A DNA stretch of 64,000 nucleotides, taken from Roseburia hominis (GTDB lineage Bacteria > Bacillota > Clostridia > Lachnospirales > Lachnospiraceae). The stretch is from NCBI GenBank assembly GCA_021771815.1, contig JAETOE010000011.1, forward strand, positions 1 through 64,000, written 5' to 3'. The translations under genes and the position numbers were made by a program. This document shows, piece by piece, positions 1 through 8,439 of this stretch. Below the pieces are notes generated by a model, which saw nothing but the letters and a program-made list of their open reading frames with translations, searched no databases and was not told the DNA's origin. Every line of letters begins with the position of its first letter. The first letter of the stretch is position 1.

Positions 1-51
1 CAGGTCTATGGCGAACTCAGTATTATGTACGAAGGACGGCTACCGGAATAA
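1..51 (+). CDS. 3' end of an unidentified gene
   Basis: The first frame is open from the window edge to a TAA at 49-51 and would give the tail QVYGELSIMYEGRLPE. Only 16 residues are visible, so no family can be named. The next 80 bases hold no gene and lead into a hairpin, which fits the end of a transcription unit. It could equally be a chance open frame. Confidence 0.25.
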   Translation, partial: QVYGELSIMYEGRLPE

Positions 52-134
52 AACTGAAAAATCAGCCATTTTGACAGGCGTGGAACCCGCCTGCTCTTGA
101 CATGCATCAGCATGTGTTGTTATATATAAAGCAA

Positions 135-166
135 GGGCTGGAAGCTCATTCGAGAGCCTTCAGCCC
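135..166. terminator. Hairpin between converging units
   Basis: GGGCTGGAA at 135-143 pairs with TTCAGCCC at 159-166 with one bulge, and the loop contains a smaller CTC/GAG pairing. The following bases on the plus strand are not a clean T run. On the minus strand a T-containing stretch follows, so it may end the LysR transcript. It lies about 140 bases beyond the LysR stop codon. Confidence 0.4.
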
Positions 167-306
167 TGTCATTATCATAGAAGATCAGTATTTACAGACT
201 TTTGTTCACACACTCATGAAAACAGGTTAGGAGTCAAGGCGGCTGTTTGCCAGAAATCCTTTTTGAAACACTTTCTCATATGGACAACAAAATGGTTAAC
301 TTCACT

Positions 307-1185
307 TTATACAGCCAGTTCCTGCATTTTCGTCAAAAACTTTTCTGCAGCCTTTGTAAAGGTCTGATATTTTTTCCAAATCACATAAAGAGGTGTTTCG
401 GCTCTTGGCAACAGCGGTCGGAAACAGAGATTGCTGTTGCCGCTGACATTGATAATCTTGTCGAAGCATAGAGCGTATCCAACGCCTTCATCAACCATAA
501 TAGAACCGTTAAACAACAGATTATAAGAAGCTACAATGTTTAGTTTTTCCTGATTGCACTCAAGTATCTTTCCTACGTTGGTGTCACGGATCATCTGTCG
601 GGAGGCAATGAGAGGCTTGTCCCACAGATCCTTCGGTACAACAAAATCTTTCTCGGCAAGAGGGGAATCACGGCGCATCAGAATTCCAAAGGAATCATTT
701 CCCGGAACTTTCAAATATTCATATTTGGCGGTGTCAATTTCCCGGCACATGAAGCCAAAATCGATCAATCCACGGTCCAGATTTTCTTCTACGCTTTCCC
801 CATCACCGCTGATGATGTGCAGATGAATATCAGGATATTGTTCCTGAAGTGTTTTTGCAGCTCGGGCCAGAAAGCGAATACCGTCAGTTTCCCCGGCGCC
901 TATAGTAATATCACCGGCGATGAAATCATCCGAAGTCGCGATTTCATGCTCGGCTTTTTGTACCAGTTCCATGATTTCCTCCGCCCGTTTGCGGAGAATC
1001 ATACCTTCTTCTGTCAGAGTGATCCGGCGATTCCCCCGGATTAAAAGCTGCTTGCCTAATTCGTCTTCCAAATCCTTTAGCTGCCTTGAAAGTGTCGGTT
1101 GCGACAGATGTAAGGATTCTGCTGCACCGGAAATACTCTGTTCTCTTGTGACCGCCAGAAAATATTGTAATACTCTCAGTTCCAT
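307..1185 (-). CDS. LysR-family transcriptional regulator
   Basis: This 292-residue protein has the usual LysR layout. The N-terminal winged helix-turn-helix is clear (AAESLHLSQPTLSRQLKDLE, about residues 21-40), followed by a linker helix and a periplasmic-binding-like effector domain from about residue 90. The ATG at 1185 has an AAAGGAG ribosome site about nine bases upstream. It is divergent from a four-gene operon starting at 1373, and the 187-base gap holds repeated TGAATGCA elements, so it probably controls that operon and itself. The effector cannot be deduced; a product of the hydrolase/aminotransferase pathway is a reasonable guess. Confidence 0.93.
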   Translation of the reverse strand: MELRVLQYFLAVTREQSISGAAESLHLSQPTLSRQLKDLEDELGKQLLIRGNRRITLTEEGMILRKRAEEIMELVQKAEHEIATSDDFIAGDITIGAGETDGIRFLARAAKTLQEQYPDIHLHIISGDGESVEENLDRGLIDFGFMCREIDTAKYEYLKVPGNDSFGILMRRDSPLAEKDFVVPKDLWDKPLIASRQMIRDTNVGKILECNQEKLNIVASYNLLFNGSIMVDEGVGYALCFDKIINVSGNSNLCFRPLLPRAETPLYVIWKKYQTFTKAAEKFLTKMQELAV

Positions 1186-1270
1186 AAAATCTGTCTCCTT
1201 TGTTGGGGATGTCTATGAAATATCCACACGCTGCTTCATCTATTATAATGCGCCAATCCATGCCTGTCAA

Positions 1271-1315
1271 CTATATGAATGCATTCAATATAAGCATTTG
1301 CTATAGTTGAATGCA
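1271..1315. promoter_or_regulatory. Probable LysR operator, repeated TGAATGCA
   Basis: A perfect 12-base palindrome TGAATGCATTCA sits at 1276-1287. The half-site TGAATGCA recurs at 1308-1315, 32 bases from the first copy or about three helical turns, and each copy is preceded by CTATA. The second copy overlaps the spacer of the plus-strand promoter. This arrangement between a LysR gene and a divergent operon is typical of a recognition site plus activation site. Confidence 0.55.
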
Positions 1316-1326
1316 GACATTATACT
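1298..1326 (+). promoter_or_regulatory. Sigma-A promoter of the 1373-4676 operon
   Basis: TTGCTA at 1298-1303 and TATACT at 1321-1326 are separated by 17 bases. Transcription would start near 1333, about 40 bases before the first start codon. One LysR half-site lies in the spacer. Confidence 0.6.
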
Positions 1327-1372
1327 ATAACCAGAAACGGAAAACAAAGGCGGTTCAGAAAAGAGGTGAAAC

Positions 1373-1597
1373 ATGAAAGTAAATCGTTCCGAACTTCAAA
1401 TCGTGCAGAACTTAAAGGACGCGGGCTGTACCGATGAGGTTATCCAGACTTTCATGGAAGATCTGGAGCAGGGGAAATTTTCGGATGGAGTTAAGCTGCT
1501 GCAGAAGCATCGAAGTTTTCTTTTGAACAACACACATGAATGGCAAAAGAAAATCGATTGTCTGGACTATTTAATTTATCAGATGAAAGAAAATTAG
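1373..1597 (+). CDS. Small helical protein, first gene of LysR-linked operon
   Basis: A 74-residue soluble protein, probably all helical, with a preceding AGAGGTGA ribosome site. It has no signal peptide, membrane segment or cysteine cluster. Its sequence (for example DEVIQTFMEDLEQGKFSDGV) resembles short proteins of clostridia that accompany regulators, but I cannot name a characterised family. It is 16 bases upstream of the DUF3737 gene and clearly shares its operon. It could be a small adaptor or regulator of the downstream enzymes; nothing in the sequence decides this. Confidence 0.75.
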   Translation: MKVNRSELQIVQNLKDAGCTDEVIQTFMEDLEQGKFSDGVKLLQKHRSFLLNNTHEWQKKIDCLDYLIYQMKEN

Positions 1598-1613
1598 ACG
1601 AGGAGAGAATGCA

Positions 1614-2471
1614 ATGAAGGAAATCAGACAAGCAATGTTGACCGGCGAGCGGGCTCTGTTTCAGGGAAGACAGCTTCGTGTTTTCGATTCCATCTTTGCT
1701 GATGGCGAGTCCCCGCTGAAGGAAAGCTGTGATATTGAACTGTTTGGGAGTATGTTCAAGTGGAAGTATCCGTTGTGGTACGCAAAGGATATTGCGGTGA
1801 AGGATTGTACGTGGTTTAAGATGGCAAGAGCAGGAGTCTGGTATACGGACCGCATTTGCGTCGAGGATTCCGCGATCGAAGCCCCAAAGAACTTCCGCCG
1901 CTGTCATGATGTGACTCTTCGCAGGGTATCCTTTGCCGATGCGGCGGAAACTCTTTGGAACTGTGACGGTGTTACTATGGAACAGGTGACTGCGAAAGGC
2001 GATTACTTTGCCATGAACAGTCAGAATATGGTTATCCGTAACCTGACCCTGTATGGGAACTATTCCTTTGACGGGGCAAAGAATGTGGAAATTCGTAATT
2101 CCCGACTTCTCTCGAAGGATGCCTTTTGGAACAGTGAGAACGTGACAGTGTACGATTCCTTTATCTCCGGTGAGTATCTGGGCTGGAACGCAAAGAATCT
2201 GACTCTTGTGAACTGTACTATCGAGAGTCTGCAGGGAATGTGCTATATTGACAATCTGGTTATGAAAGACTGCCGCCTGCTGAATACAACGCTGGCGTTC
2301 GAATATTCCACGGTGGACGCAGAGATTACCGGCAAGGTGGACAGTGTATTAAACCCGACCAGCGGAGTGATCCGGGCTGATGAAATTGGAGAACTGATGA
2401 TTGAGCAGGATAAGGTAGATCCGGCAAAGACAAAGATCATCTGTAAACAGGGAACGACGGAAGCAGCATAA
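1614..2471 (+). CDS. DUF3737-family beta-helix protein
   Basis: This 285-residue protein matches the DUF3737 family, which is predicted to form a right-handed parallel beta-helix. The repeating short strands with alternating hydrophobics and regular N and C residues (CDGVTMEQV, SQNMVIRNLTLYG, AKNVEIRNS, SENVTVYDS, AKNLTLVNC) run from about residue 60 to 230. No signal peptide is present, so it acts in the cytoplasm. Its biochemical role is not known. It sits between a small protein and an alpha/beta hydrolase in an operon, about 16-20 bases from each, which suggests a role tied to the hydrolase and aminotransferase. The family identification is firm, the function is not. Confidence 0.9.
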   Translation: MKEIRQAMLTGERALFQGRQLRVFDSIFADGESPLKESCDIELFGSMFKWKYPLWYAKDIAVKDCTWFKMARAGVWYTDRICVEDSAIEAPKNFRRCHDVTLRRVSFADAAETLWNCDGVTMEQVTAKGDYFAMNSQNMVIRNLTLYGNYSFDGAKNVEIRNSRLLSKDAFWNSENVTVYDSFISGEYLGWNAKNLTLVNCTIESLQGMCYIDNLVMKDCRLLNTTLAFEYSTVDAEITGKVDSVLNPTSGVIRADEIGELMIEQDKVDPAKTKIICKQGTTEAA

Positions 2472-2490
2472 TTGTTAAGGAGGAATCATT

Positions 2491-3441
2491 ATGAGCGGAC
2501 ATATTGCAGCGTTGAGCGAGGGAATCGAAAGGAAAAGAGTTGTATACAAAAATCGTTGCGGTTTGGACATTGTGGGGGAACTGTATCATAGCAGGGGGAT
2601 GGATTTGAGCGAAAAGCATCCGGCTCTGATCGTAGGCGCGCCCTATGGAGGTGTGAAAGAGCAGGGACCTTGTGTGTATGGCAATGAACTGGCACAAAAG
2701 GGCTTTGTTATCCTGACCTTTGATCAGTCCTTCATGGGCGAATCGGGCGGGTTTCCAAGGAATCTGTCTTCGCCGGACATTTTCGTAGAAAATTTCAGTG
2801 CGGCAGTGGACTATCTGGGCTTGCAGCCTTTTGTGGACCGGGAGAAAATCGGCGTGATTGGAATCTGTGGTTCCGGCGGATTCGCTCTTTCTGCCGCCCA
2901 GTGTGACACTCGTATCAAAGCGGTTGCTACCATGAGTATGTATGATATGAATGCCGCCGTCCGGGGCGGAATGGACAAAGACGCTATTCGCGCAGCGAAG
3001 GAGAAGCTTTCCAGACAGAGATGGATCGACGCGGAGAACGGCTATCCGGAATATCTGCCCAGTTTTCCGGAGCAGCCCTTGGAGGAAGTTCCTGCGGATA
3101 TTCCGGAGCCGGGAGCGGAATGGATGCGGTTCTACGCCGTAAAACGCGGTCATCATCCCAATGCCAGAGGCGGATTTACCACAACCAGCGATATGGCGAT
3201 GATGAACTTCCCGCTGCTTTCCTATATTGATGAGATTTCTCCACGGCCGATTTTGTTCGTAGTCGGAGATCGCGCTCATTCCCGTTTCTTTAGCGAGAAT
3301 GCCTATGCTGCTGCAGCAGAACCAAAGGAGATGGTTGTGGTAGAGGATGCGGAGCATATCGATCTGTACGACCGGACGGACCGGATTCCTTTTGATAAGC
3401 TGGCGGATTTTTTCAATGCGAATCTGAAATACGGGATGTGA
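2491..3441 (+). CDS. Alpha/beta hydrolase with possible Cys nucleophile
   Basis: A 316-residue cytoplasmic alpha/beta hydrolase of the dienelactone-hydrolase/YcjY-like group. The nucleophile elbow is GICGSGG at residues 124-130; Cys126 occupies the position of the nucleophile in dienelactone hydrolases, although the nearby Ser128 cannot be excluded. The likely acid is Asp260 (VVGDRAHS) and the catalytic base His289 (AEHIDLYD). The start ATG follows an AAGGAGG site. The substrate is unknown; the neighbouring MalY-type C-S lyase suggests a thioester or small organic compound. It overlaps an upstream in-frame extension of the next gene, but the real start of that gene is 54 bases downstream. Confidence 0.88.
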   Translation: MSGHIAALSEGIERKRVVYKNRCGLDIVGELYHSRGMDLSEKHPALIVGAPYGGVKEQGPCVYGNELAQKGFVILTFDQSFMGESGGFPRNLSSPDIFVENFSAAVDYLGLQPFVDREKIGVIGICGSGGFALSAAQCDTRIKAVATMSMYDMNAAVRGGMDKDAIRAAKEKLSRQRWIDAENGYPEYLPSFPEQPLEEVPADIPEPGAEWMRFYAVKRGHHPNARGGFTTTSDMAMMNFPLLSYIDEISPRPILFVVGDRAHSRFFSENAYAAAAEPKEMVVVEDAEHIDLYDRTDRIPFDKLADFFNANLKYGM

Positions 3442-3494
3442 CTGTAACCTTTTCATTAGACGAACCATTCAAAGCAGCAGTTTGGAGGTGCGAA

Positions 3495-4676
3495 ATGTTA
3501 TATGATTTTGATAAGCAGATCAATCGGAGGAACACCAATTCCCTGAAGTGGGAGGTAGGGGAAAATGAACTTCCCATGTGGGTGGCGGATATGGACTTTG
3601 AAACAGCGCCGGAGATTTGTGCAGCAATCCGAAAGAGGGCGGCTCACGGCGTGTTTGGATATTCCACTGTACCGGAGGAATGGTATCAGGCGTATATAGG
3701 ATGGTGGAAACGCCGCCATGATTTTCAGATGGAAAAGGACTGGCTGATTTTTTGCACCGGAGTAGTTCCCACTATTTCCAGTATGGTGCGGAAGCTGACG
3801 ACTCCGGCGGAAAAGGTGCTTGTACTGACGCCGGTTTATAATATCTTTTTCAATTCCATCCTCAATAACGGACGGCAGGTGTTGGAAAGCCGGATGGAAT
3901 ATGACGGGGAGACATATCAGATCAATTTTGAGGACCTGGAGCAGAAGCTTTCCGATCCGCAGACTTCTATGATGATTCTCTGCAATCCGCATAATCCGGT
4001 AGGAAAGATTTGGGACAGAGAAACGCTCGGGCGGATCGGAGAACTGTGCTGGAAGCATCATGTAGTTGTAATATCGGATGAAATTCATTGCGATTTGACA
4101 GAGCCCGGATGCGCTTATGTTCCCTTCGCATCCGTATCGAAGCATTGCCGGGATAACAGCGTCACCTGCGTTGCTCCGACCAAAACGTTTAACCTGGCGG
4201 GACTGCAGACAGCGGCGGTGGCAGTTCCCGACCCGGTTCTGCGCCACAAAGTGAGGCGCGGATTAAATACCGATGAAGCAGCGGAGCCGAACGCTTTTGC
4301 CATAGATGCGGCGATTGCTGCCTTTACAGAGGGTGAAGCGTGGTTAGATGCGCTGCGAGGATATATTCTGGAAAATAAAAAAGCGGCGGCAGAATATATC
4401 CGCGGGCAGATTCCTCAGATTGAGGTAGTTCCCTCCAAGGCAACCTACCTTTTGTGGCTGCACTGCAGCAGGATGGTGGGATTTGCCGCAGAAGCGGCAG
4501 AATATATGCGGGAGAAAACCGGCTTGTACTTATCAGCCGGAAACAGGTTCGGCGCGGGCGGCGGGGATTTCCTGCGGATGAATATCGCCTGTCCGCGGGC
4601 GGTACTGGAGGATGGTCTTTGCAGACTGAAAGAAGGAATTGCAGCCTATGAAGAATTTGCCGTAAACCGGTGTTAA
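3495..4676 (+). CDS. MalY/PatB-type PLP-dependent aminotransferase or C-S lyase
   Basis: A 393-residue fold-type I PLP enzyme of the MalY/PatB group, which cleaves cystathionine or cysteine conjugates or acts as an aminotransferase. Key features are the N-terminal LPMWVADMDF, the NPHNPVGK loop at 164-171, the PLP-phosphate-binding DEIHCDL around 195, and the Schiff-base Lys230 in PTKTFNLAG. The start at 3495 is preferred over an earlier in-frame ATG at 3438 because GGAGGTGCGA precedes it and MLYDFDKQINR is the normal family start. It is the last gene of the LysR-linked operon. Substrate specificity cannot be told from sequence. Confidence 0.9.
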   Translation: MLYDFDKQINRRNTNSLKWEVGENELPMWVADMDFETAPEICAAIRKRAAHGVFGYSTVPEEWYQAYIGWWKRRHDFQMEKDWLIFCTGVVPTISSMVRKLTTPAEKVLVLTPVYNIFFNSILNNGRQVLESRMEYDGETYQINFEDLEQKLSDPQTSMMILCNPHNPVGKIWDRETLGRIGELCWKHHVVVISDEIHCDLTEPGCAYVPFASVSKHCRDNSVTCVAPTKTFNLAGLQTAAVAVPDPVLRHKVRRGLNTDEAAEPNAFAIDAAIAAFTEGEAWLDALRGYILENKKAAAEYIRGQIPQIEVVPSKATYLLWLHCSRMVGFAAEAAEYMREKTGLYLSAGNRFGAGGGDFLRMNIACPRAVLEDGLCRLKEGIAAYEEFAVNRC

Positions 4677-4679
4677 AGG

Positions 4680-4939
4680 AGCAATAGTACTTCCTTTATT
4701 TTCCATCAGCAATAAAAGTAAAAGATATTCCGGCTGGCTTATTGTGATTTCCTTCTGCCCGAAGTAGACAGCTATTTTTTCTTTATCCAGTGTCAGGTTG
4801 TCGAAAGCCAGCTTTGTTTCACTGGCTTTCCCGCCCTGCGCAGCAGCGCCAGCATTTTCGTTTCTTTGTCCGTCCGGCATATTCCAGTAAAAGGACAGTG
4901 GGAAGATGACTTCTCAATGCACTTTTAACATCAGCAATT
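4680..4939 (-). pseudogene. Remnant of an OmpR-type response regulator
   Basis: On the minus strand, codons reading LTLDKEKIAVYFGQKEITI and then EYLLLLLLMENKG match the start of an OmpR/PhoB winged-helix effector domain. Just upstream a second frame reads TKMLALLRRAGK, the typical linker between receiver and effector. So at least one frameshift separates the two parts, most of the receiver is missing, and the DNA-binding domain stops before its recognition helix. The remnant runs between the 3' ends of the aminotransferase and XRE genes. No histidine kinase remnant is recognisable nearby. Confidence 0.7.
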
Positions 4940-5425
4940 TTACTCTAAGCCCGAAGCATCCGTCTTTGGAGCAGATGCGTTCTTAACATTCCATACATGT
5001 GCTAAAATATCTTTTAAAACCAGCATAGCGTCTAAATCATTGTAGCCATAACGATTTTTCAGACTGTCGAGCAGCTCTCTTAGTCGGACAGCGTAATCAT
5101 CAACCTCAACTCTTTGCTGGTAGGTAGTGAGAACCGGATATTTTTTCCCCCACATACTTGTCCAGTCGATTTTTTGTTCTGTTTCTTCGCTTGTGTTTTC
5201 AATAGCCTGTTCAATCTCTTTTACGTCAATGTCAAAGTCTATCAATTCATCTAAAGTAAGATGATAAATGGCGGATAGCTTTTTGGATTGCCGTATGTCT
5301 GGAAGTGTTTCGTCGAGCTCCCACTTTGAAATCGTCTGTCGGCTTACTCCTAATTTTTCAGCAACTTCTTCCTGTGATAGTCCGCTCTTTTTGCGGGCAT
5401 TAAAAAGGCTGTTTCCCAAATTCAT
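4940..5425 (-). CDS. XRE-family helix-turn-helix regulator
   Basis: A 161-residue regulator. Residues about 4-60 form a Cro/C1-type helix-turn-helix (SQEEVAEKLGVSRQTISKWE is the core), followed by LPDIRQSKKLSAIYHLTLDELI. The remaining 90 residues are acidic and helical without a known enzymatic motif. The ATG at 5425 has a clear AGGAGG site. A perfect 14-base palindrome at 5444-5457 lies immediately upstream, so it is probably autoregulated. The target beyond itself is unknown; the response regulator that once lay downstream is broken. Confidence 0.9.
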   Translation of the reverse strand: MNLGNSLFNARKKSGLSQEEVAEKLGVSRQTISKWELDETLPDIRQSKKLSAIYHLTLDELIDFDIDVKEIEQAIENTSEETEQKIDWTSMWGKKYPVLTTYQQRVEVDDYAVRLRELLDSLKNRYGYNDLDAMLVLKDILAHVWNVKNASAPKTDASGLE

Positions 5426-5443
5426 AGTCAGAACCTCCTGCGT

Positions 5444-5457
5444 TTTGTTTAAACAAA
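5444..5457. promoter_or_regulatory. Palindromic operator before the XRE gene
   Basis: TTTGTTTAAACAAA is a perfect 14-base palindrome ending 18 bases upstream of the XRE start codon. A minus-strand TATAAT-like hexamer (plus-strand ATTATA at 5457-5462) touches its edge, so binding there would block transcription of the regulator gene. Confidence 0.45.
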
Positions 5458-5615
5458 TTATAAGTGATGTGCGAATGAAAATCTACCAATGCAAAGTTTC
5501 AATTTTGCCCGTTTTTTTAACATTCTATTGGAAGAAGACGTGAAGTGTGGTATCTTAGAGATGGTGAAGAGATTCGATAAGCGCTCTTGCCGCTGCGCTT
5601 TATGGAGGGGGAAAA

Positions 5616-6359
5616 TTGAAAGAGAGTTTAAGAGAAATATTTGAAAGCTGGAATGATACACTCATATGGTCCTGCTTACAGGGAATAATGGGAGAAATAC
5701 ATATGAACTCCACAGAAGATGCTGCGGTGGCAATATTAGGAGATTTTGCATTTTTTGCAGGGAATCCAAGTGAGGAGTTGGTTCGATGGAAGTCGGAAAA
5801 CTGCAGGCAGGATTTTATGATTATGGTTCCGCAGAACGATGAGTGGGCTAAATTAATCGAAGCGTGTTTTGGGGATAAAGCCAGAAAAGTTACGAGGTAT
5901 GCAACGAAAAAGAAACAAAATGTTTTTGATGTATCTAAATTAGAGAGTGCAGTTTCGGACTTGTCGGAGGATTATCAATTAAAAATGTTGGGAGCACAGG
6001 AATATAACATGTGCCGCAACAGTGATTGGGCGAAGGATCTGGTATCCCAATATAAGGATTATGATACATACAGAGGGTTAGGCTTGGGAGTGGTCGCCTT
6101 AAAGGATGGAGAACTGGTCGCAGGAGCTTCATCTTATAGCACCTACAACGCAGGGATTGAAATCGAAATCGACACGAGAGAAGATCACCGGAGAAAAGGA
6201 CTGGCATATGCGTGCGGTGCGAAACTGGTTTTGGAATGTTTGAAGAAGGGCTTATATCCGAGCTGGGATGCGCAGAATAAGTGGTCGATAGCGTTGGCGG
6301 AAAAATTGGGCTATCAATTTAGTCATGAATACACTGCTTATGAAATTACGGAATATTAA
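5616..6359 (+). CDS. GNAT-family N-acetyltransferase
   Basis: A 247-residue acetyltransferase of the GNAT_acetyltran type. The acetyl-CoA binding region is in the C-terminal third: GLGVVALKDGELVAGASSY followed by IEIEIDTREDHRRKGLAYA, with the R/Q-x-x-G-x-A/G loop as HRRKGLA. The N-terminal half lacks an obvious motif, as is usual in this group. The start is a TTG at 5616 preceded by GGAGGGGG; no better ATG exists nearby. The substrate is unknown. The next gene (DUF3795) begins 27 bases downstream, so the two are probably co-transcribed. Confidence 0.88.
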   Translation: MKESLREIFESWNDTLIWSCLQGIMGEIHMNSTEDAAVAILGDFAFFAGNPSEELVRWKSENCRQDFMIMVPQNDEWAKLIEACFGDKARKVTRYATKKKQNVFDVSKLESAVSDLSEDYQLKMLGAQEYNMCRNSDWAKDLVSQYKDYDTYRGLGLGVVALKDGELVAGASSYSTYNAGIEIEIDTREDHRRKGLAYACGAKLVLECLKKGLYPSWDAQNKWSIALAEKLGYQFSHEYTAYEITEY

Positions 6360-6386
6360 GCGTTGTGTAATGGGGAGATTTTGTTT

Positions 6387-6764
6387 ATGGAAGAAAAGAT
6401 TACTTTATGCGGAGATAATTGTATCTGGTGTCCAAGATATAACGCACATAGCGAAGCGGAATTAAGAAAAGTCGCAGAGTTGTGGCATCGGGTTGGATGG
6501 CGTGATACAGTGGTATCGAATGATGAAATTGTTTGTGAGGGGTGTTCCTCGCATAAAACCTGTACATATGGTCTGGTGGATTGTACAAGAACGCACGGTG
6601 TGGAAAAATGTAATCAATGCGAAGCGTTTCCGTGCGATAAGATTGAGGAAATGCTGAAGCGCTCAGAAAAATATCAGGAAAAATGCAAAGAAGTGTGCTC
6701 ACAAGAGGAATATATTGCGTTAGCGAAGGCTTTTTTTGATAAGGAACACAATTTAAGGAAATGA
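6387..6764 (+). CDS. DUF3795-type cysteine-rich protein
   Basis: A 125-residue protein with the DUF3795 pattern: CGDNCIWCPRY near the N terminus, CEGC...KTC in the middle, and CNQCEAFPCDKI near residue 85. The cysteines are probably metal or iron-sulfur ligands, but the function of the family is not established. The ATG at 6387 is chosen because GGGGAG lies about ten bases upstream and the family normally starts close to the first Cys cluster. A longer reading starting at 6363 adds an unconserved hydrophobic stretch. It follows a GNAT gene closely. Confidence 0.85.
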   Translation: MEEKITLCGDNCIWCPRYNAHSEAELRKVAELWHRVGWRDTVVSNDEIVCEGCSSHKTCTYGLVDCTRTHGVEKCNQCEAFPCDKIEEMLKRSEKYQEKCKEVCSQEEYIALAKAFFDKEHNLRK

Positions 6765-6785
6765 AATTAAGAAGGGAACAGAGCC

Positions 6786-7707
6786 ATGCAATATGCAAGA
6801 AAATTAAGAAAAGGTGACAAGGTGGCAATCGTAAGCTTATCAAGCGGAATGCTAGGCGAAGATTTTTGCAGCCACAATATAGAAATAGGCGTAAAGCGAT
6901 TAAAGGAATATGGACTAAAGCCGGTGTTTATGCCGAACGCCTTAAAGGGGATTGAATATTTAAAGGAGAATCCCAAAGCAAGAGCAGAGGACTTAAAGGA
7001 TGCTTTATAAGCTTGGGCTGTCTACATATTATGGTCCGAATTTTATATGCGATTTAGGAGAAATTGTAGAGGAAATGCTGCCATACAGCAAAAAGGCATT
7101 TGAAAGTTACTTAGAAGGAAATGAATGCAGAGAGATTGTATCCAGTGAAATATGGTACGAAGAGCGGCAGGATTTTTCCAGGAAAGCAGTCGGAACAGAC
7201 AGAATAGCACACAAGGAAGAACGGGGTTTCGAACTTTTACAGGGCGGTGAAGTTTTTCAAGGGGAGCTGCTGGGCGGATGTCTGGAAAGCTTTTATGATG
7301 TATTGACAACGACTAGATATGAAGACGAAAAAGAAGTCTGCGAAAAATACGGGCTATTTCCGGGCAAGGAGGAGTGGACAGGAAAAGTTCTGTTTATAGA
7401 AACTTGTGAAGAAAAGCCTGCACCGGAATTGTTTGAAAAGGAAATAATTGCGCTTAAGAATAAAGGCGTATTTGATGTGGTAAAAGGTGTTTTGGTCGGA
7501 AAGCCGCAGGATGAAGCTTATTATCAGGAATATAAAGAAATTCTTATAAGAGTGATAGATAATGAGAAGCTTCCGATTGTTTATAATGTGAATTTCGGTC
7601 ATGCGACGCCACGATGTGCATTGCAGTATGGCGTTGTGGCAAAAGTAGACATGAGGGAGAAAAAGATATATCTGGAAAATCTACGAAGTGATGAGGAGGC
7701 AGGTTAA
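6786..7707 (+). pseudogene. LD-carboxypeptidase (S66) with internal deletion
   Basis: The first part (6786-7010, 74 codons) is the N-terminal domain of an S66 LD-carboxypeptidase/MccF-like protein (KGDKVAIVSLSSG). The second part begins in another frame at 7000 as MLYKLGLSTYYGPNF and continues to the normal C terminus, including the Glu region FIETCEE and the His in NFGHATPRC. The family segment between, which carries the nucleophile Ser in a GxSD motif, is absent. The join lies in GATGCTTTATAAGC around 6999-7010, where the two lost flanks would both have carried ATGCTTT. Without the Ser the enzyme cannot be active. The gene normally acts in peptidoglycan recycling or microcin immunity. Confidence 0.85.
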
Positions 7708-7778
7708 TAGTGGGAACTTGCCAAACCTTAACTAAAGGTGTAAAATAACCCCATCAAGCGAACGAAAAGAGGAAGCCC

Positions 7779-8357
7779 ATGAATACAGTTTTCCGGGACA
7801 TATTCCGTGCCATCCACAAGGGAAAATGGTTAAGCATTGAATATCGCAATAAAGAGGAACAGATCACGAAATACTGGATCGGAATCCGTGACCTCGATAT
7901 TCGTGGGCGCAGTCTGACGGTCGACGGACTCCACCTTGGCAAATACACGGTGGAGTCGTTTCCGAAAATCAAGATCGATTCTATTTTATCTTCCCGCATT
8001 GTGGAAGGCTCTTATTGTCCTGTCAATGAAGCTCTGGTCGAAGACATCTACTTAAATCCTCGCAAATACAGTTCCCTGTTTGATAATACGGCAAATTTAA
8101 AAATACTAAGCTATCTGGATCGTGAACGATTAATGGGGGAATTCTACGAGTTGACGCAGGAACAATTCCAGACCATTGTAAAGAATTTCCAATATCGCGT
8201 GGAGGGGGAGGAACGCCAGGACGGAGGACTGCGCATCAAACAGCTTGCCATGAATGTTTTGAGCGTACATACCTCAAACGGGTTATATGTTCTGGCATAC
8301 CGCAAGCTGAATCTGGATGTAAAACGGCGCGTGTTAAAACCGGGCATCGTCGACTGA
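7779..8357 (+). pseudogene. 5' fragment of a large helicase-type protein
   Basis: A 192-codon reading frame with a normal start. The N-terminal sequence (FRAIHKGKWLSIEYRNKEE, IGIRDLDIRGRSLTVDGLHL) resembles the beginning of large AAA/DNA2-type helicase proteins common in lachnospiral genomes, where a WYL-like beta domain precedes the ATPase. Here the frame ends after about 190 residues with no Walker motif, so the bulk of the protein is missing. An internal deletion around residue 115 is also likely. This assignment relies on memory of the family and needs a search; the alternative is a small intact protein of unknown role. Confidence 0.5.
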
Positions 8358-8439
8358 TGACAACGCAGTCCGATGGGCAATCAGGCAAGGAGGTTTCCCT
8401 GATTATCAATGAGACAAGACACTAGAATAAAGGAGGAAC

